The notes: generated from the sequence alone by a model not told the origin. DNA of 64,000 nt from Garcia nutans (GCA_947685225.1 CANTUV010000035.1:39680001-39744000); one strand, 5' to 3'; counted from the stretch's first letter, positions 1 to 10,975 are shown. Translations and numbers: made by a program.

Positions 1-523
1 TAGCCTTAGAGGAATTTTGACTCGTGTACTTTTCTTTTAGTGTGCAAGTATGTAAGATTGTTAAGGGTTGGTGAGTATGCTATTTGAAGGAGTTATGAAA
101 TTCTTAGCAAGAGTAGTGTCTAATTTAGATACTCCATTTCTTGATGCTCCAGCTTAAATGTCTTTTCTTACACCTTACCTTAGCCCCATTACATCCAAAT
201 AAAAGACCTTCGGATTATTTCTTGAGAAAATCAGTGAGGGAGATTGGATAATTAAACAAGTTTATGGCAGTATGCACTCATGAGTGGTATGAGTGATTAA
301 CCTTTGAAATCGAGTGAAACACTTAGTTGAGAGATAAGATTTGTATGTCTGGATCAATGAATGAGTTAAGAAAATCTTGATTGAAGGAAATTGCAATTAT
401 TTATGTCTGATGTCTTAAAGTATTTCATCTATATTCTGGAATTATAGTTAAGGTTGTTTGAATTTTTAATTTATGCCATGTGAATTTGCTTGAGGACAAG
501 CAAAGTTTTAAGTGTGGGGTAGT
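1..523 (+). mobile_element. Athila-like element A, 3' internal end
   Basis: This is the noncoding tail of a Ty3/gypsy element that enters the window from the left. It shows phrases I know from the 3' ends of plant Athila-type elements: 'ttagccccattac' near 180 and 'gaggacaagcaaag' near 492, followed by a purine-rich 'aagtgtgggg' near 510 that would serve as polypurine tract. No open frame of note is present, so gag-pol lies outside the window. The lineage call rests on these short phrases and on the following LTR, so it is likely but not proven. Confidence 0.7.
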
Positions 524-803
524 TGTTTTATTAGTTTTTGTTATAAGTTTTGTGCCTTGTTTATTATGTTAATTGTTGTTTTATTTAGGTATTTCGTTAG
601 TTTTTATCGGTTTGTCTAGTGTTTTCTTTAATTGTGTAGTTTTAGTTTATTGTTAGTTTTATGTCGTTTTTTATCTAGTTTTTAGTTTGTGTTTATGTTT
701 TATCGGTTATTGTTTATTTACTTCGTGTTTTAAGTTTGTTTTGAGTTCTGTGTTAGGTTAAAACAGGCAAGGAAACAAATTGAAGATGAAATGGGCAGTA
801 GCT

Positions 804-1236
804 GACACAGGCAGAGGACACGGCCAAGTCACTGGCCGTGTCCCATACCAAGTTAAAAGGAAGAGCAAGTCCCAGTAGCAGACACAAGCAAGGGACACGG
901 CCAAGTCATGTGGTCGTATCCCTCCAAAGAAGAGCAACACGGCCAGGTCACCTTGACTTGGCCGTGTCCCACTTGTTACCAAAGGAAAGGGAGATAAAAA
1001 ATAACACAGAGGAGGACACATGCAGGGGACACAGCCGTGTCACCTGGCCGTGTCCCTCCCAACTCACTCACACGGCCAAGTCAAGCTTCACTTGGCCGTG
1101 TCACTCAACAAAGAAGAAAAGAAGATTAAAAGCAACAGAGGAGGACACATGCAGGGAACACGGCCGTGTTACCTGGCCGTGTCCCTCCAACAAGCCCTCA
1201 CACGGCCGTGTCCCTCATCACCTGGCCGTGTCCCTC
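804..1236 (+). repeat. GC-rich palindrome array in LTR A
   Basis: About ten copies of a hairpin unit occur here, with arms GGACACGGCCA / TGGCCGTGTCC and short loops such as 'agtcac'. Some copies collapse to the self-complementary core ACACGGCCGTGT. The array is much more GC-rich than its surroundings. Long open frames over it on both strands (758-1021 minus, 838-1263 plus) encode only repetitive HGRVTWPC-like strings and are by-products of the repeat. Related arrays are at 10685-10975, 28715-29113 and 58030-58375. Confidence 0.9.
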
Positions 1237-1276
1237 ATGAACCAAGCGTGCACCGAATTTTAAAGCCGACGTTTCG

Positions 1277-1283
1277 TATAAAA
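1277..1283 (+). promoter_or_regulatory. TATA box of LTR A
   Basis: TATAAAA lies about 750 bp into the LTR, directly after the palindrome array. It is the natural start signal for the element's transcript, so the array would sit in U3 just upstream of the promoter. The call is made from motif and position only. Confidence 0.5.
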
Positions 1284-2240
1284 GCAAAAAGAAAGTTAGG
1301 GTTTGGGTGTGGTTGACAATTTAGAACAGATTTTGAGCCGTCAAGAGAGGGAGTTGAGGGATTTAACTTTGTTTCCTTTGATTTTGATTTCATTTTGAAT
1401 TAATCTAGCTTAGATTAAATTGTTCTAGCCATCGAGACATCCTTCTTGCAAGATTGAACAAGAGATTCTTCAAAAGCTTCAAGGAGTTTGTAACTTGGTT
1501 TTGTTCTTGAACTTATTCTTTTTATTTTCATTGAATGGATATTATCATGTCTATTTTGATTTCTTTGAACATTAATAAGATGAATATGTTTGATTGCATT
1601 ATGAACTAATTTGATCTAGTCTAGGGTTTGTATGGATCTGCTATGATTGTATGAATTGGTTTTTCTCTTAGCTAATAATTTCTTTAGCCTTGATTGAATG
1701 AAACATTGTTAATATATAATTGATTGATCACCAATTATGTGTTTTAAGGTATTAGATGATGTATCGAGAGATGAAGTTTAATACTTGAACAATTCAATTA
1801 GGGACTTAGGTGAATTAGAGATATAACCTATTAAAAAGATTATTTCACTTATAACAAGATTAGTTGAAAGAGGTTTGAATGCGAGAGCTTATTTCCTTGA
1901 CTCGATTAGTTGAGTTGTTTGAGATTTAATCTTTGAAATTGAATTAGTTAAGAGGAATAACCGTTCATACATATAAGTAGTAGAGAAGTGCAAACCCTAG
2001 ACCATTCTATCAAGTGAATCAAAACACAGCTCAATTTACTTTTATTGTTTTAAACTTTAATCAATCTTCTTCATTATTTAGAAATTTATAAAACTCTTTA
2101 TTACTTGTTAAACATAATCTGATAAGCAATTAACCACTTTAGCTTCCTTGAGAGAACGACCTTGGGGCGATCACCTTTGCTACAGCTACCTCGTATACTT
2201 GCGAGTGACGCTTTGTGGTAGAGTTAATTTGAGCGCAACA

Positions 2241-2412
2241 GGCCTCCTAATAATCAACTTTGTCTAGGTCATAGTCAATCTTAGAACATGTTTTGATGAA
2301 CTTTCAAGGTGAAATTAATCTCTGCTTATTTAAGGGAGAGATGATCCAGGCATTATTTGGCTAGCCAACAACCAGCATCCATCCATGTTATCATCAATCC
2401 TTAGTTTGTCCC
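2241..2412 (+). mobile_element. D-family internal fragment
   Basis: This short stretch matches D1 interior at 8925-9080 and, reversed, 15690-15860 and 50390-50570, with shared phrases such as 'tttgtctaggtc' and 'gagagatgatc'. It is a remnant of an older plus-strand D element interrupted on the left by element A and on the right by a D LTR. No coding content is present. Confidence 0.75.
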
Positions 2413-4420
2413 TGTAGACCCTTAATTTTTGACCCAATCTGGTCCAATATTTTTTATAGTCTAAAATAATTTTTATGGTATTTTAATTAAATAATATTTA
2501 TTTTACTATTTATTATTTATAATTTTTAATAAAAACAAAAACGGTAATATTAGTAAAGTTAAAAAAAATAAATAATAATAAATAAATGAAAAATAATAAA
2601 TAATATTTTCATCTCCGAAAGTAAATTGGTTTGGGCCAATTCGCCATAGAAATTTTTTGCGGTGAATTGGTTGGCCCGCCCCAACTCTTACAATTTTTGT
2701 AGCCCGCAATAATGTTTTGCCAGCGCAATTTTTTCAAGCGCAGTTTTAATTTCTTTGGTTTTGTTTTCTTTTCCTAAATGATTTTAATTTCCTTAGACAA
2801 TTAGAATTAGGTTTGGATTTTTTCCTATAAATACCACATTAAAACACTTCAGAAAGGGATCTGGACTGGGAACTTTGGACTTCTAACTTTGGTGGACAAA
2901 ACTTAGAACCAAACTTTGGACTCTCAAAAATTCTTTTGGCCAAAAAAAAAAAAAACTCTAGCAAGCTAGGAGAAATTGAAGAGACAGCAACCAAAGGAGA
3001 CAAGCAATCATCTCCGGATTGCTTTGCTCAACCAAAATCAAATATGAAGCAGGCAATAGCTTGGTTCGATTTCTTTATATTTGGTGGAGCCTTCCAACAT
3101 AGGTAAATTGTTTTAACTTATGTTTATTCAATCATTAATCATCTTCATCTTTTAAGCCATCATCATACTGCCTTAGTTATTTAATTCTTCCTTCAAATTT
3201 AGTTTAGGCAGTAACATGAATTAATTCATACAATACTTAAGATCTTAATTAAAGTAAATAATATAACCATTCAACACAAATCTAATTTCATAAACCCTAA
3301 GTTATTCAAACCCTAAATCTTAATTAATTTCATTTCCAAAATTTCACAGTAGCTATTTTGTTATAATTTTATTCAATGAGTTATTTTAATCTTTCAACAA
3401 TAAATTTGGCTTTCTATATTTGTTTTCACCCAAAAATACATAAGTAGTTGATATAGTCAATATTAAAAGCACACTCAACTTTGATTACAGAAAAGCATCA
3501 AATTCTAAATTCAAAATCATCATCCACAGAATTGAGATTTCAAACTATAAAACCCTAATATCTTAATCGTAAAACCCTAAAACTTTAATAGCCTTAAAAC
3601 ATGTTTTTCAAATCTAAAATCCTAATTACACCTTTCTAAAAACTCTAAACTATCTTATTAATTCTCAAAATCTTAACCCTAGTGTCTTAATTCCTTAATT
3701 TTCCTAAACCCTAATTTTCTTAAAACCTAATCAGTAAACCCTAGTTTTCCTAAACCCTAATTCTTAAAACATCAAACTTCATGACAAGTTCATCAACACT
3801 TTAGAGCCCTAATCCAGTGAACCAAAACCCAATCTAGTAAATCTAAAATCCTAATTCCTAACTCAGTAACCTCAATCCAATAACCGTGAGTCCTAAACCC
3901 TAAATGTCTTAAGGTTCCAAAACCCTAATTTCATGATGTTAACCCTAAACCCTAATTTGATTAACAAAAAACCTTACTACTCTCTTAAAATTATAAAACC
4001 CTAATTAATTTCATTTTTTCAAAAACCATCGCGGTAGCCTAAATAATAATAATAATAATTCCAAAATTTCAAACCCTAAATGTTAATTAAAGAACCCTAA
4101 ATTGAGACATAAACCTAAATTTGTATCTTTATTCGCTTTATTTAATTTTAGATTTGATTATGTAGTTTATTATATATTTTGATGGTTGATTTATTTAATT
4201 TCAATGCTTGATTTATTTAATTTATCATGGATGGATATTTTCATTATTATTATGATTATTATTTGTTTGTTTTGGTATTAAAATAGTAAGAGGTATGTTT
4301 CCACTTTGTGGGTACCTCATTAATTAATTTTCATGTAATTTAAATTGCTTTTCTATTTTAGACTAATGTAAAGGACATGTTTCCACCTTTCGATGGACGT
4401 CCTATTTAGTTTAGATATGG
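2413..4420 (+). repeat. D-family LTR, 3' part missing (D-y)
   Basis: It starts with TGTAGACCC, the terminus shared by D LTRs at 4421 and 24084 and, reversed, ending at 12590 and 44200. A TATA box (TATAAATA) lies at 2826-2833. A region rich in telomere-like CCCTAA words covers about 3290-4090, and the first two of the family's three two-tier hairpins lie at about 4288-4405. It stops at 'ttagatatgg' exactly where D1's LTR begins, so a D element inserted into this LTR. The missing end is not seen elsewhere in the window. Confidence 0.85.
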
Positions 4421-4900
4421 TGTAGACCCTTAATTTTTGACCAAGTCCAGTCCGTTATTCTTTATAGTCCAAAATAATTTTTGTGGTATTTTAATATTTA
4501 TTTTAGTTAAAAATGGTGAAATGAATAAAAATAAAATAATAAATAAATAAAAAATAATAATAATAAACAAATAAAAAATAAAAAAAAAATCGGCGACGAA
4601 AAAATTCATCGCCGAAAGCTTGGATGAAATGGCCAAAGCCATTTCACCCGCAGAATTTTCATGCAGGTGTAATGGCCCACAGCCCGCTAGCGCGCGCCAG
4701 CGGCAATTTTCGCTCGCCAGCCCTCGTAGCCAGCCACAATAGTTTTTTCGCCAGCAAAATATTTTCGCAACAGTTTTCTTTCGCCATCAAAATTTTTCCG
4801 ACGCAATTTTTTCTGGAATCAAATTCTCTTTGGTTTTGGTTTCCTTTTCTTGATTAATGTTAGTTTTCGTAAACAAGTTGAATTAATCATCAAAATTTTT

Positions 4901-4908
4901 TATAAATA
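4901..4908 (+). promoter_or_regulatory. TATA box of D1 LTR
   Basis: TATAAATA is preserved at the same relative place in other D LTRs: 2826-2833, 24559-24566, reversed 43741-43748 and reversed near 55111. In the D-b 3' LTR (near 47661) the motif is mutated to a form reading 'tatttga' on the plus strand. Confidence 0.6.
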
Positions 4909-6110
4909 AGACTAAAAAACAACACAGAAAAGGGAGAACAACTGAAGAACTTTGGAGGAGGACAAGGACAGAGGAATCAGACTTTAGACTGGAATTTTGA
5001 ATTCGAACTTTACAAATCGATTGAACTTTTAAAAGAGGAAGCAATCAAATCCATCAAAGGCATCCATCTTGCCTTTATGCTTGTTCATCCAAAAAATAAT
5101 TTTTGGTGGAACCAACAAACGAAGGTATGAATATCTAATCTCTTTTTTCTTTACAGTAGCTTGAATCATTAAATTGTTTCTTTTGATTTTAAAAACCTTA
5201 GAACCATTATTTACTTTTTCTAAAGCTTAGAACCTTAATTCGTTTCCTTGTTTTCCAAAAACCTCAAAATTGATTTTCTGTTTCTTCTAAAACCTAAGAG
5301 CCCTAATCTATTTCGTCAAAATCTTAAAACCCTAATCTACTTTCCAACTTTTCAAAACTTTAAATCGTTTTATTAATTTCCAAAACCCTAATCTGCTTTC
5401 CAATTTTCCAAAACCTTAAAACACCAAATTGATCCTTTTATTTCCAAAAACCCTAAAAAATTATTTTCTATTTCCAAAAAACCTTAAATCGTCTTGCCAA
5501 ATTCCAAAAACTTTATAAGCTCTAAATTATTTTTTGTTTCCAAAATCAAGACAGTAAACCCTAAACTAGTAAACCTAGTTCTCTTAAACCCTAATTCCCC
5601 TAAAACCGTAAATCCTAAGTTTCCTAAACCCTAATCCTTAAAACCTTATAAACCTAAATATTAAAATTTAGCACAGTAAGCCTAAAAACAGCAATCAGTA
5701 GCTAATAATCATAAATCTAATGTTTTAATATTCTAAAACCCTAGTTTAATTCATGAAACCTTAATCCATTTTAATTTTCTTAAACCATTACAGTAGTTAA
5801 GAATTATAAAACTTAATATGCTAAAATTCCAAAAACCTAAACTTTAAATAAAGAATCTTCAATAGAAACAGTAACCTTAATTTGTATCTTTACTTGCTTT
5901 ATTTATTTTTAGATTTGATTGCATAGTTCATTATATGCTTTGATTTATTTTATATGCTTTAATTTATTTAAGTTCAATGCTTGGTTTATTTAAATTATCA
6001 TAGATGAATGTTTATATTTTGATTGATGTTTGATATCATTGATGAATAATTTATTTATGATGAATGGTTATTTACCTTTATCAACTTATTTTGATTTCCA
6101 AATGATGTAA

Positions 6111-6280
6111 GAGGTATGTTTCCACTTTGTGGGTATCTCGTTAATTAAGTTCTATGTAATTTAAATTGCTTTTATATTTTAAGACCAATGTAAAGGACAT
6201 GTTTCTACCTTTCGGTGGGTGTCCTATTAGTTTAGATATGGATGATGTGAGGACATGTTTCCATCCGAGGATGGGTGTCC
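6111..6280 (+). other. Triple two-tier hairpin in D1 LTR
   Basis: Three similar inverted repeats lie at 6111-6139, 6194-6225 and 6251-6280. Each has an outer stem (GAGGTA/TATCTC, AGGACA/TGTCCT, GGACA/TGTCC), then an unpaired 'tgttt' on the 5' side and a single 'g' on the 3' side, then an inner stem (CCAC/GTGG, CTACC/GGTGG, CCATC/GATGG) closed by a short loop. The internal-loop bases are constant while stem sequences differ yet stay complementary, with G-T pairs allowed. It lies downstream of the TATA box, so it would be transcribed. Other copies are at 25740-25904 and, reversed, 42338-42510, 46357-46530 and 53806-53970. Confidence 0.7.
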
Positions 6281-6669
6281 ATTTATTTGTTTTGCTTGGT
6301 CATTACTTTGATTTTAATATAACAATGCTTTATTTCAATTATTGTGTGTAATATGGATAATATTGTTATATTTAAGGATTTTATAATATTAAGACCTATA
6401 ATGAGGCCAGTTCCAATGAACCGGGTGTTGTGGGGGTGCTGGGCCATTTCTCACCTTCCCCACACGTACCCAACTTTCCGAACCCATTAGGGGGTTGGGG
6501 CTTCCTTAGGAATCGATTCATCCACCCCTTTCTTTTTCCCGGCCCGTCTGGGTGGTGACTCCATTTTCTCTGGACTTAGGTCCGTGTTCTCTAAGGCCCC
6601 GAGCCTAAATAGTGCTAAAGTTGCAAGAGCCATTCCACCGGGAGTAGGAGCAAAAATCCCCGCTCACAG

Positions 6670-6685
6670 TGGCAACTCCACTGGG
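6670..6685 (+). other. Primer binding site of D1
   Basis: TGGCAACTCCACTGGG follows the LTR end by one base. It begins with TGG, complementary to the CCA tail of a tRNA. From memory it matches the primer site reported for Ogre/Tat elements (tRNA-Arg type). D-b has the cleaner form TGGCGACTCCACTGGGG, reversed, at 53394-53410. Confidence 0.75.
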
Positions 6686-7816
6686 ATAAGAGAAGTTGAT
6701 TCTGTTGGTCTTTATATTATTCTATTCTTTCTTATAATGATATTATCCATTGCATCATATTAGATTGTATCGTGTGCGTGAGTTAGGATACCTATGTTAC
6801 CCGTGTTGTGTTATGTAAGGGATACCATACTTTCACTCAAGGTATGGAGATCGAGCATGGCATAACCACTCATAGCCTCGTACCTTTTGGTATATACTTG
6901 CTATGGGAACCTAAGCCTTTTAACCCAAAGACTAAAGCTCATGTAATTGGCCTAGTTACTTTCCTTAGGTTTTACCCCAAATGCATGTTGCTTGACTATG
7001 GTTAATTTATCTTGGCTTAAATCATGGCTTATTTGTTTTGTTCTTTTTCTAATATGACCTAAATACATTGTGAGCTCAAAATAATTTTTTCCTTAAAATC
7101 TAAAAGACCAAAACTATTTTCAAAACTTTTCAAAATGGCCTTTGGATATAAAACTTTTCCATAAACAAATCAAAAATTCTTTTGCTCATTGTCCAAATAC
7201 TAAGCCCAAAATCCATTTTTTCTAAAATCTTTTTACAATGGGCTTAGAAATAAAATTATTTTTATCCAGCCTTTTCTTACAAAGAACTTGCAAATTATTT
7301 AGGTCAATTACGAAATACCAAAAATCAATTGTGAGCCTAGTTTATACTAAGAAAAATTAATCATGGGCTTGTTTTTGGCATGAATAATTAGTTACCCTTT
7401 CAAGAGAGAAATCTATTTGTAATAAACCTCTTAATTTAGCTTTAATCCAATATAGCATAAAAGCTACTTTAGTTGGTTAAATGGATTAAAACCTAATTAA
7501 TGGGAATTATCATGAACTAATTTCCATTTTTGAAAATATAACGATTGGCTGAAATGTCCGAGGGAATTATTCGAAAAGAAGATGCCCCATGTTGGTATTT
7601 TGTTAACCATATTACCTAGGAAAAGAGACTCGCCATTCGTGTATGGATGTTATAAGGTTGGAAGGAACGTCCTATTTGTCCTTGTTTGTTAATTGTTCAT
7701 GCATACATGCATACATACATACATTGGCATCACATATCCTTGATCCTCTCTGGCTTACAGACCTAGAGTATGACAATTCGAGAGCATGCAACGACACCAC
7801 CTGCAACATTTCAAGG

Positions 7817-8610
7817 ATGGATGCAAACCAGCTAAGGGACATAGTTGATGAAGTTGTCAAAGCTAGGATGGCCAAACTACAAGACCAATTGTTTGAAATT
7901 ATGAAGACCCGGTTGATTGAAATTCTAGAGTTCATCAACAATACTAATAAGGCATCTCCCATTGTCATAAGAAAGAGAGGAAAGGCAGCATCAATGGAGA
8001 ACATATCTACTGATAGAGATCGAATGAAAAATGAGAGATCAATCCCTATTCTACAAGACCAACCGAACCATGTGCTATCTAAGTGGAGCAATAAGAGCGG
8101 CTATCACCCTAGTGGGCAAAGTCAAAGGGAAAGTGGAGGTGTTGAGAAAGATGCAACAACTAAGCCAACAAAGAAGCGTAAATTTTCAGACTTAAGGGAG
8201 CCTTTGTCAAAGATGTTAGAAAATCTAATGAAAATGGATTTGCTATAACCATTGGCACCTCAGCCTCTACATAAGCCTGTACCACCAAATTTTGATGCCA
8301 AGGTCTTCTGTCAATTCCATCAAATGCAATGGCATGAGACAGATAAATGTGTTCAATTAAGGCACAAAATCCAAGATTGATTGACAGTGGAAAGCTACCT
8401 GAGCCTGATAAGCCCAACATTAATAATAATCCTCTGCCTAAATTTGGAAGGGCATCATCGCTTACAACCTTCATGAAGAGTTTGATCTTGTCACCATGTC
8501 ATGATATGGATAGAGAAGCTGCTAAAGATGATATGCTACTAAGCAAGCTTGGACTAACTGTGGATGATGAAGCAATGATCCTTGATGATGAAAAAAATCC
8601 TTGCCCTTGA
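7817..8610 (+). pseudogene. gag: gag remnant of D1, capsid part missing
   Basis: The frame begins MDANQLRDIVDE at 7817, homologous in position and wording to D-b gag (MEPEQIQRMVDE at 52224) and to D2 (16864). It runs to a stop at 8246-8248, continues in frame through a zinc-knuckle-like stretch (CQFHQ...DKC) and shifts frame near 8375, with the tail to 8610 in another frame. Compared with D-b it lacks about 200 residues, including the whole retrotransposon capsid domain, between an N-terminal helical part and the 'FSDL.EPLS' stretch before the zinc knuckle. The same deletion is in D2. A functional particle protein is excluded. Confidence 0.8.
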
Positions 8611-9227
8611 GATGTCTAAATAAATGAAGTATCTTCGACTCCAACTCAATGAACTTTCCTTAGCTTGAATATTGCTTTTCAATATTGCTTTCTTTAATAT
8701 TTAATTGGAACAATCTTGTTTTTCAAATTTAAATTTGTTTGAATAAATTACTTTCATCAAAATTTTGTTGGTCTTTGTTTATTTTGGTGCTCAACCGATG
8801 AGGAATCTAGCTTGATGTTTATAAATTAATGTGTCCAAGCATCATGACTTGAATGACTTTACTAGATAAGGGAATTGCTCTATAGCATTGAGTTGTGTAT
8901 GCTTACTTAGAAAGGGCTCCTGCATAATTATCTTTGTCTAGGTCCTAATCAGTCTTAGAACATGCTTTGACAAACTTTCGAGGCAAAATTGAAACTCTGC
9001 TTATTTAAAGGAGAGATGATCTAGGCATTGTTTGACGAGCCAACAACTAGTATCCACCCTATTAAATATCAATCCCTAGTTGTCTCTTTGAACTTTCATA
9101 AAATTTTGGCTTGCTTTTCATTGGCATATAACCCAACAACCTACCCTAAGCTATTGTGATACTTTTGACAAGTCTTATGATCACTAAGATGAAGAGGCAA
9201 GAATATCAAAGAAAGCAATGATTAGTC

Positions 9228-9362
9228 AAGATCATGAGGATAGTTGAAGTTCTCAAGATCATGAAGATAGTTGAAGTTCTCAAGACTATAATGGTAGTTG
9301 ATGTTTTCAAGACCATAAGGGTAGTTGAAGTTTTCAAGACCATAAGGGTAGTTGAAGTTCAC
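9228..9362 (+). repeat. 27-bp tandem repeat in D1
   Basis: Five copies of a 27-bp unit, for example 'tagttgaagttttcaag' preceded by 'accataaggg', lie head to tail. Because 27 is a multiple of three, an 85-residue frame (9234-9491) reads through as nine-residue repeats of the (R/K)(I/V)VEVLK type, which is probably incidental. The same place in D2 (about 15488-15545, reversed) has two copies and in D-b (about 50160-50260) three. Confidence 0.8.
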
Positions 9363-9494
9363 TTAATATCTCCAATATATCAAGACAACATCAGAGTAAC
9401 AAATGATTTATCCCTATTAAAGAAGATTTATGTTACTCCACTCATCCATTATTGGAAGCCCAAGTTAGTACAAATAAGACAACTCTTTTAGAGC

Positions 9495-9600
9495 TAGAAC
9501 AAAAAAAAATTAAAAAAAAGAAGAAAAAAAAGAAAGAAAAGAAAAGAAAAAAAGGAACAAAAAAAAAAGAAAAAGAAAGAAAAAAAATAAAACCCAAAAT
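9495..9600 (+). repeat. Homopurine tract in D1
   Basis: About 100 bases are almost purely A and G on the plus strand. Reversed homologues are the pyrimidine tracts at 15240-15350 (D2) and 49920-50020 (D-b). It is a constant part of the gag-only D interior. It is not at the LTR border, so it is not the primer tract for plus-strand synthesis, though it could act as a secondary one. Confidence 0.7.
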
Positions 9601-10684
9601 GGTTCAGAAAGCCAACTGAGTTTTCTTTTACCTAAAGCAGTAAAAGGCTTCCATTTGGTTTATAAGGACATTTTGAGTTGAATTGGCCCAACCAAAGATT
9701 CAATCAAAATTGGAGAAAAAAGGAGGAAGATCATCCAGTTCTTGAAAGTTCTGTATTTGACAGTCTTACAAGGAAGAAGGACAAAATGATAAAATGCTCA
9801 AAGAAAGGGAAGAGTAAGAAAAAATGTAATATCCCTAAATTTGCCCTAGAAGTTTAATATAATTGTTGTTTTAATTGGATTTAATGAATGTGTGTTTAAT
9901 TGGAAAGAGAAAAGAAGTGAAGAGAGAGTGTATATGTTGTATATATAGTGATATATATACAACATATACAAGTCAAATGTGAAATCAAAAGATGATTAAT
10001 TAATGATTTTTAAATTAATTAAGTTAATTAAGTGGGATTTAAGTGAGTGGAAGTGGATGGAGATATTTAGAGTATTTTAATATTAAATGCTTGGAGGAGA
10101 GGGTTTTGAGGAAAGAGAAGGTTGAGTGTTTGACTTTATTTTCTTTCCTTTCTTCTTTCTTTCTTTCTTCCTTCTGCGTGTGCATTCATTTCCTTCCTTT
10201 TATTTTCTTTATTTTGGCCGACACTCCCTAGCAAGAGAGCAAGAGAGAGATTTGATCTTCCATACTCAAGATTGAAGGAAGTTTTCAAGTGATCAAGTTG
10301 GACATTTAAGAGTTTTTTCATCCGTGGTAAGTTCTCTACTTGATTCTTTGAATTTTCTTTGAAGTTGTGAGTGAGGTTGGGGATGATATGTGTTTTTTTG
10401 ATTATGGTGTGTTTAAGAGTGTTTGGTTCAATTGATTTTGGATTTTGGAGATGGATTGAAGGAAAGAGTAAGTTGTTAAAAGAGATAGTGTTGTGGTTGT
10501 GTTTTGGGTTTGTGATGATGAATATGATTTGTGTTTGAGGTATGTTTAGAGTTGTTTTTATGTTTTTGCAAGTTTGTTATGGTTTTTGGGTGTGTTAAGT
10601 GAAGTTTGTTTGAAGTGGAAAATGGTGAAAGTAAAAGGATTGTTGGATGTGAGGTTGTTGTTGCCGGAATCTGTATTTTTGGCC

Positions 10685-10975
10685 TGACACGCCCATGAGC
10701 ACGGCCAAGTTTTTGGACGTGTCGATGGTTCTGTGTTGCAGTAGCATTTACACGTACAGTGACATGCCCATGTCACTGAGCGTGTCATAGCTACTGTGTT
10801 TGTGAAGGATTGACATGGCCTTGAACACGCCCATGTTGTTGGACGTGTCAATGTTTTTGGGAAACAGAATGTATTACACGTTCAGTGACACGCCCGTGGT
10901 TCTGAGCGTGTCAAAGCTTCGGTGTTGTGAGTTTAGGGCACGGTCAGGGACACGCCCGTGTTGTTGAGGGTGTCA
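10685..10975 (+). repeat. GC-rich palindrome array in C2
   Basis: Several units with arms of the type GACACGCCC / GGGCGTGTC and ACGTGTC / GACACG lie just upstream of the 'ggattaggtt' landmark. C1 has no such array at the same place. The array includes diverged ACGGCCAAG units like those in LTR A and solo LTR C3. Confidence 0.82.

Larger units (their letters stand above)
524..2240 (+). repeat. 3' LTR of Athila-like element A
   Basis: The LTR is bounded by TG at 524, just after the purine-rich tract, and by CA at 2239-2240. The end contains 'cttgcgagtgacgctttgtgg', a phrase typical of the 3' end of Athila LTRs. Length is about 1.7 kb, normal for the lineage. It holds a TATA box near 1277 and a GC-rich palindrome array at 804-1236. 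Sequence right of 2240 is D-family interior, related to 8925-9080, so A was inserted into a D element. The partner LTR and the left target duplication are outside the window. Confidence 0.72.
4421..6668 (+). repeat. 5' LTR of D1
   Basis: TGTAGACCC starts and CTCACA ends this 2.25-kb LTR. Inside are a GC-rich variable segment (4600-4830), a TATA box (4901-4908), a CCCTAA-rich zone (5280-5770), three two-tier hairpins (6111-6280) and a conserved GC-rich U5 end (about 6410-6668). A copy of the first ten bases of the primer site, TGGTGACTCC, lies at 6553-6562. The left border interrupts LTR D-y cleanly. Confidence 0.88.
4421..9824 (+). mobile_element. D1, Tat/Ogre-like element with gag only
   Basis: In order, D1 has the LTR (4421-6668), primer site (6670-6685), a leader with no recognisable gene, a gag remnant (7817-8610), then noncoding sequence with a 27-bp repeat (9228-9362) and a purine tract (about 9500-9600). 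It ends at 9824 where Tekay-like LTR C2 begins. The same order, without pol, is seen in inverted copy D2 and in D-b, so D1 probably belongs to a non-autonomous subfamily dependent on pol from relatives such as D3. Whether D3's 3' LTR is its partner is unlikely, since the LTRs differ at many positions. Confidence 0.75.

Noticed and set aside
838..1263. Open frames of 87-141 codons on both strands here, and 58049-58387
   Set aside because: They translate the GC palindrome arrays into repetitive strings with no domain; the palindromic unit keeps frames open on both strands.
6808..7005. 65-codon leader frame present in both D1 and D-b (53074-53271, minus)
   Set aside because: The two copies are close in DNA, but most of the differences I see change the residue (four replacements against about two silent), so there is no sign of selection on a protein, and D2 lacks it.
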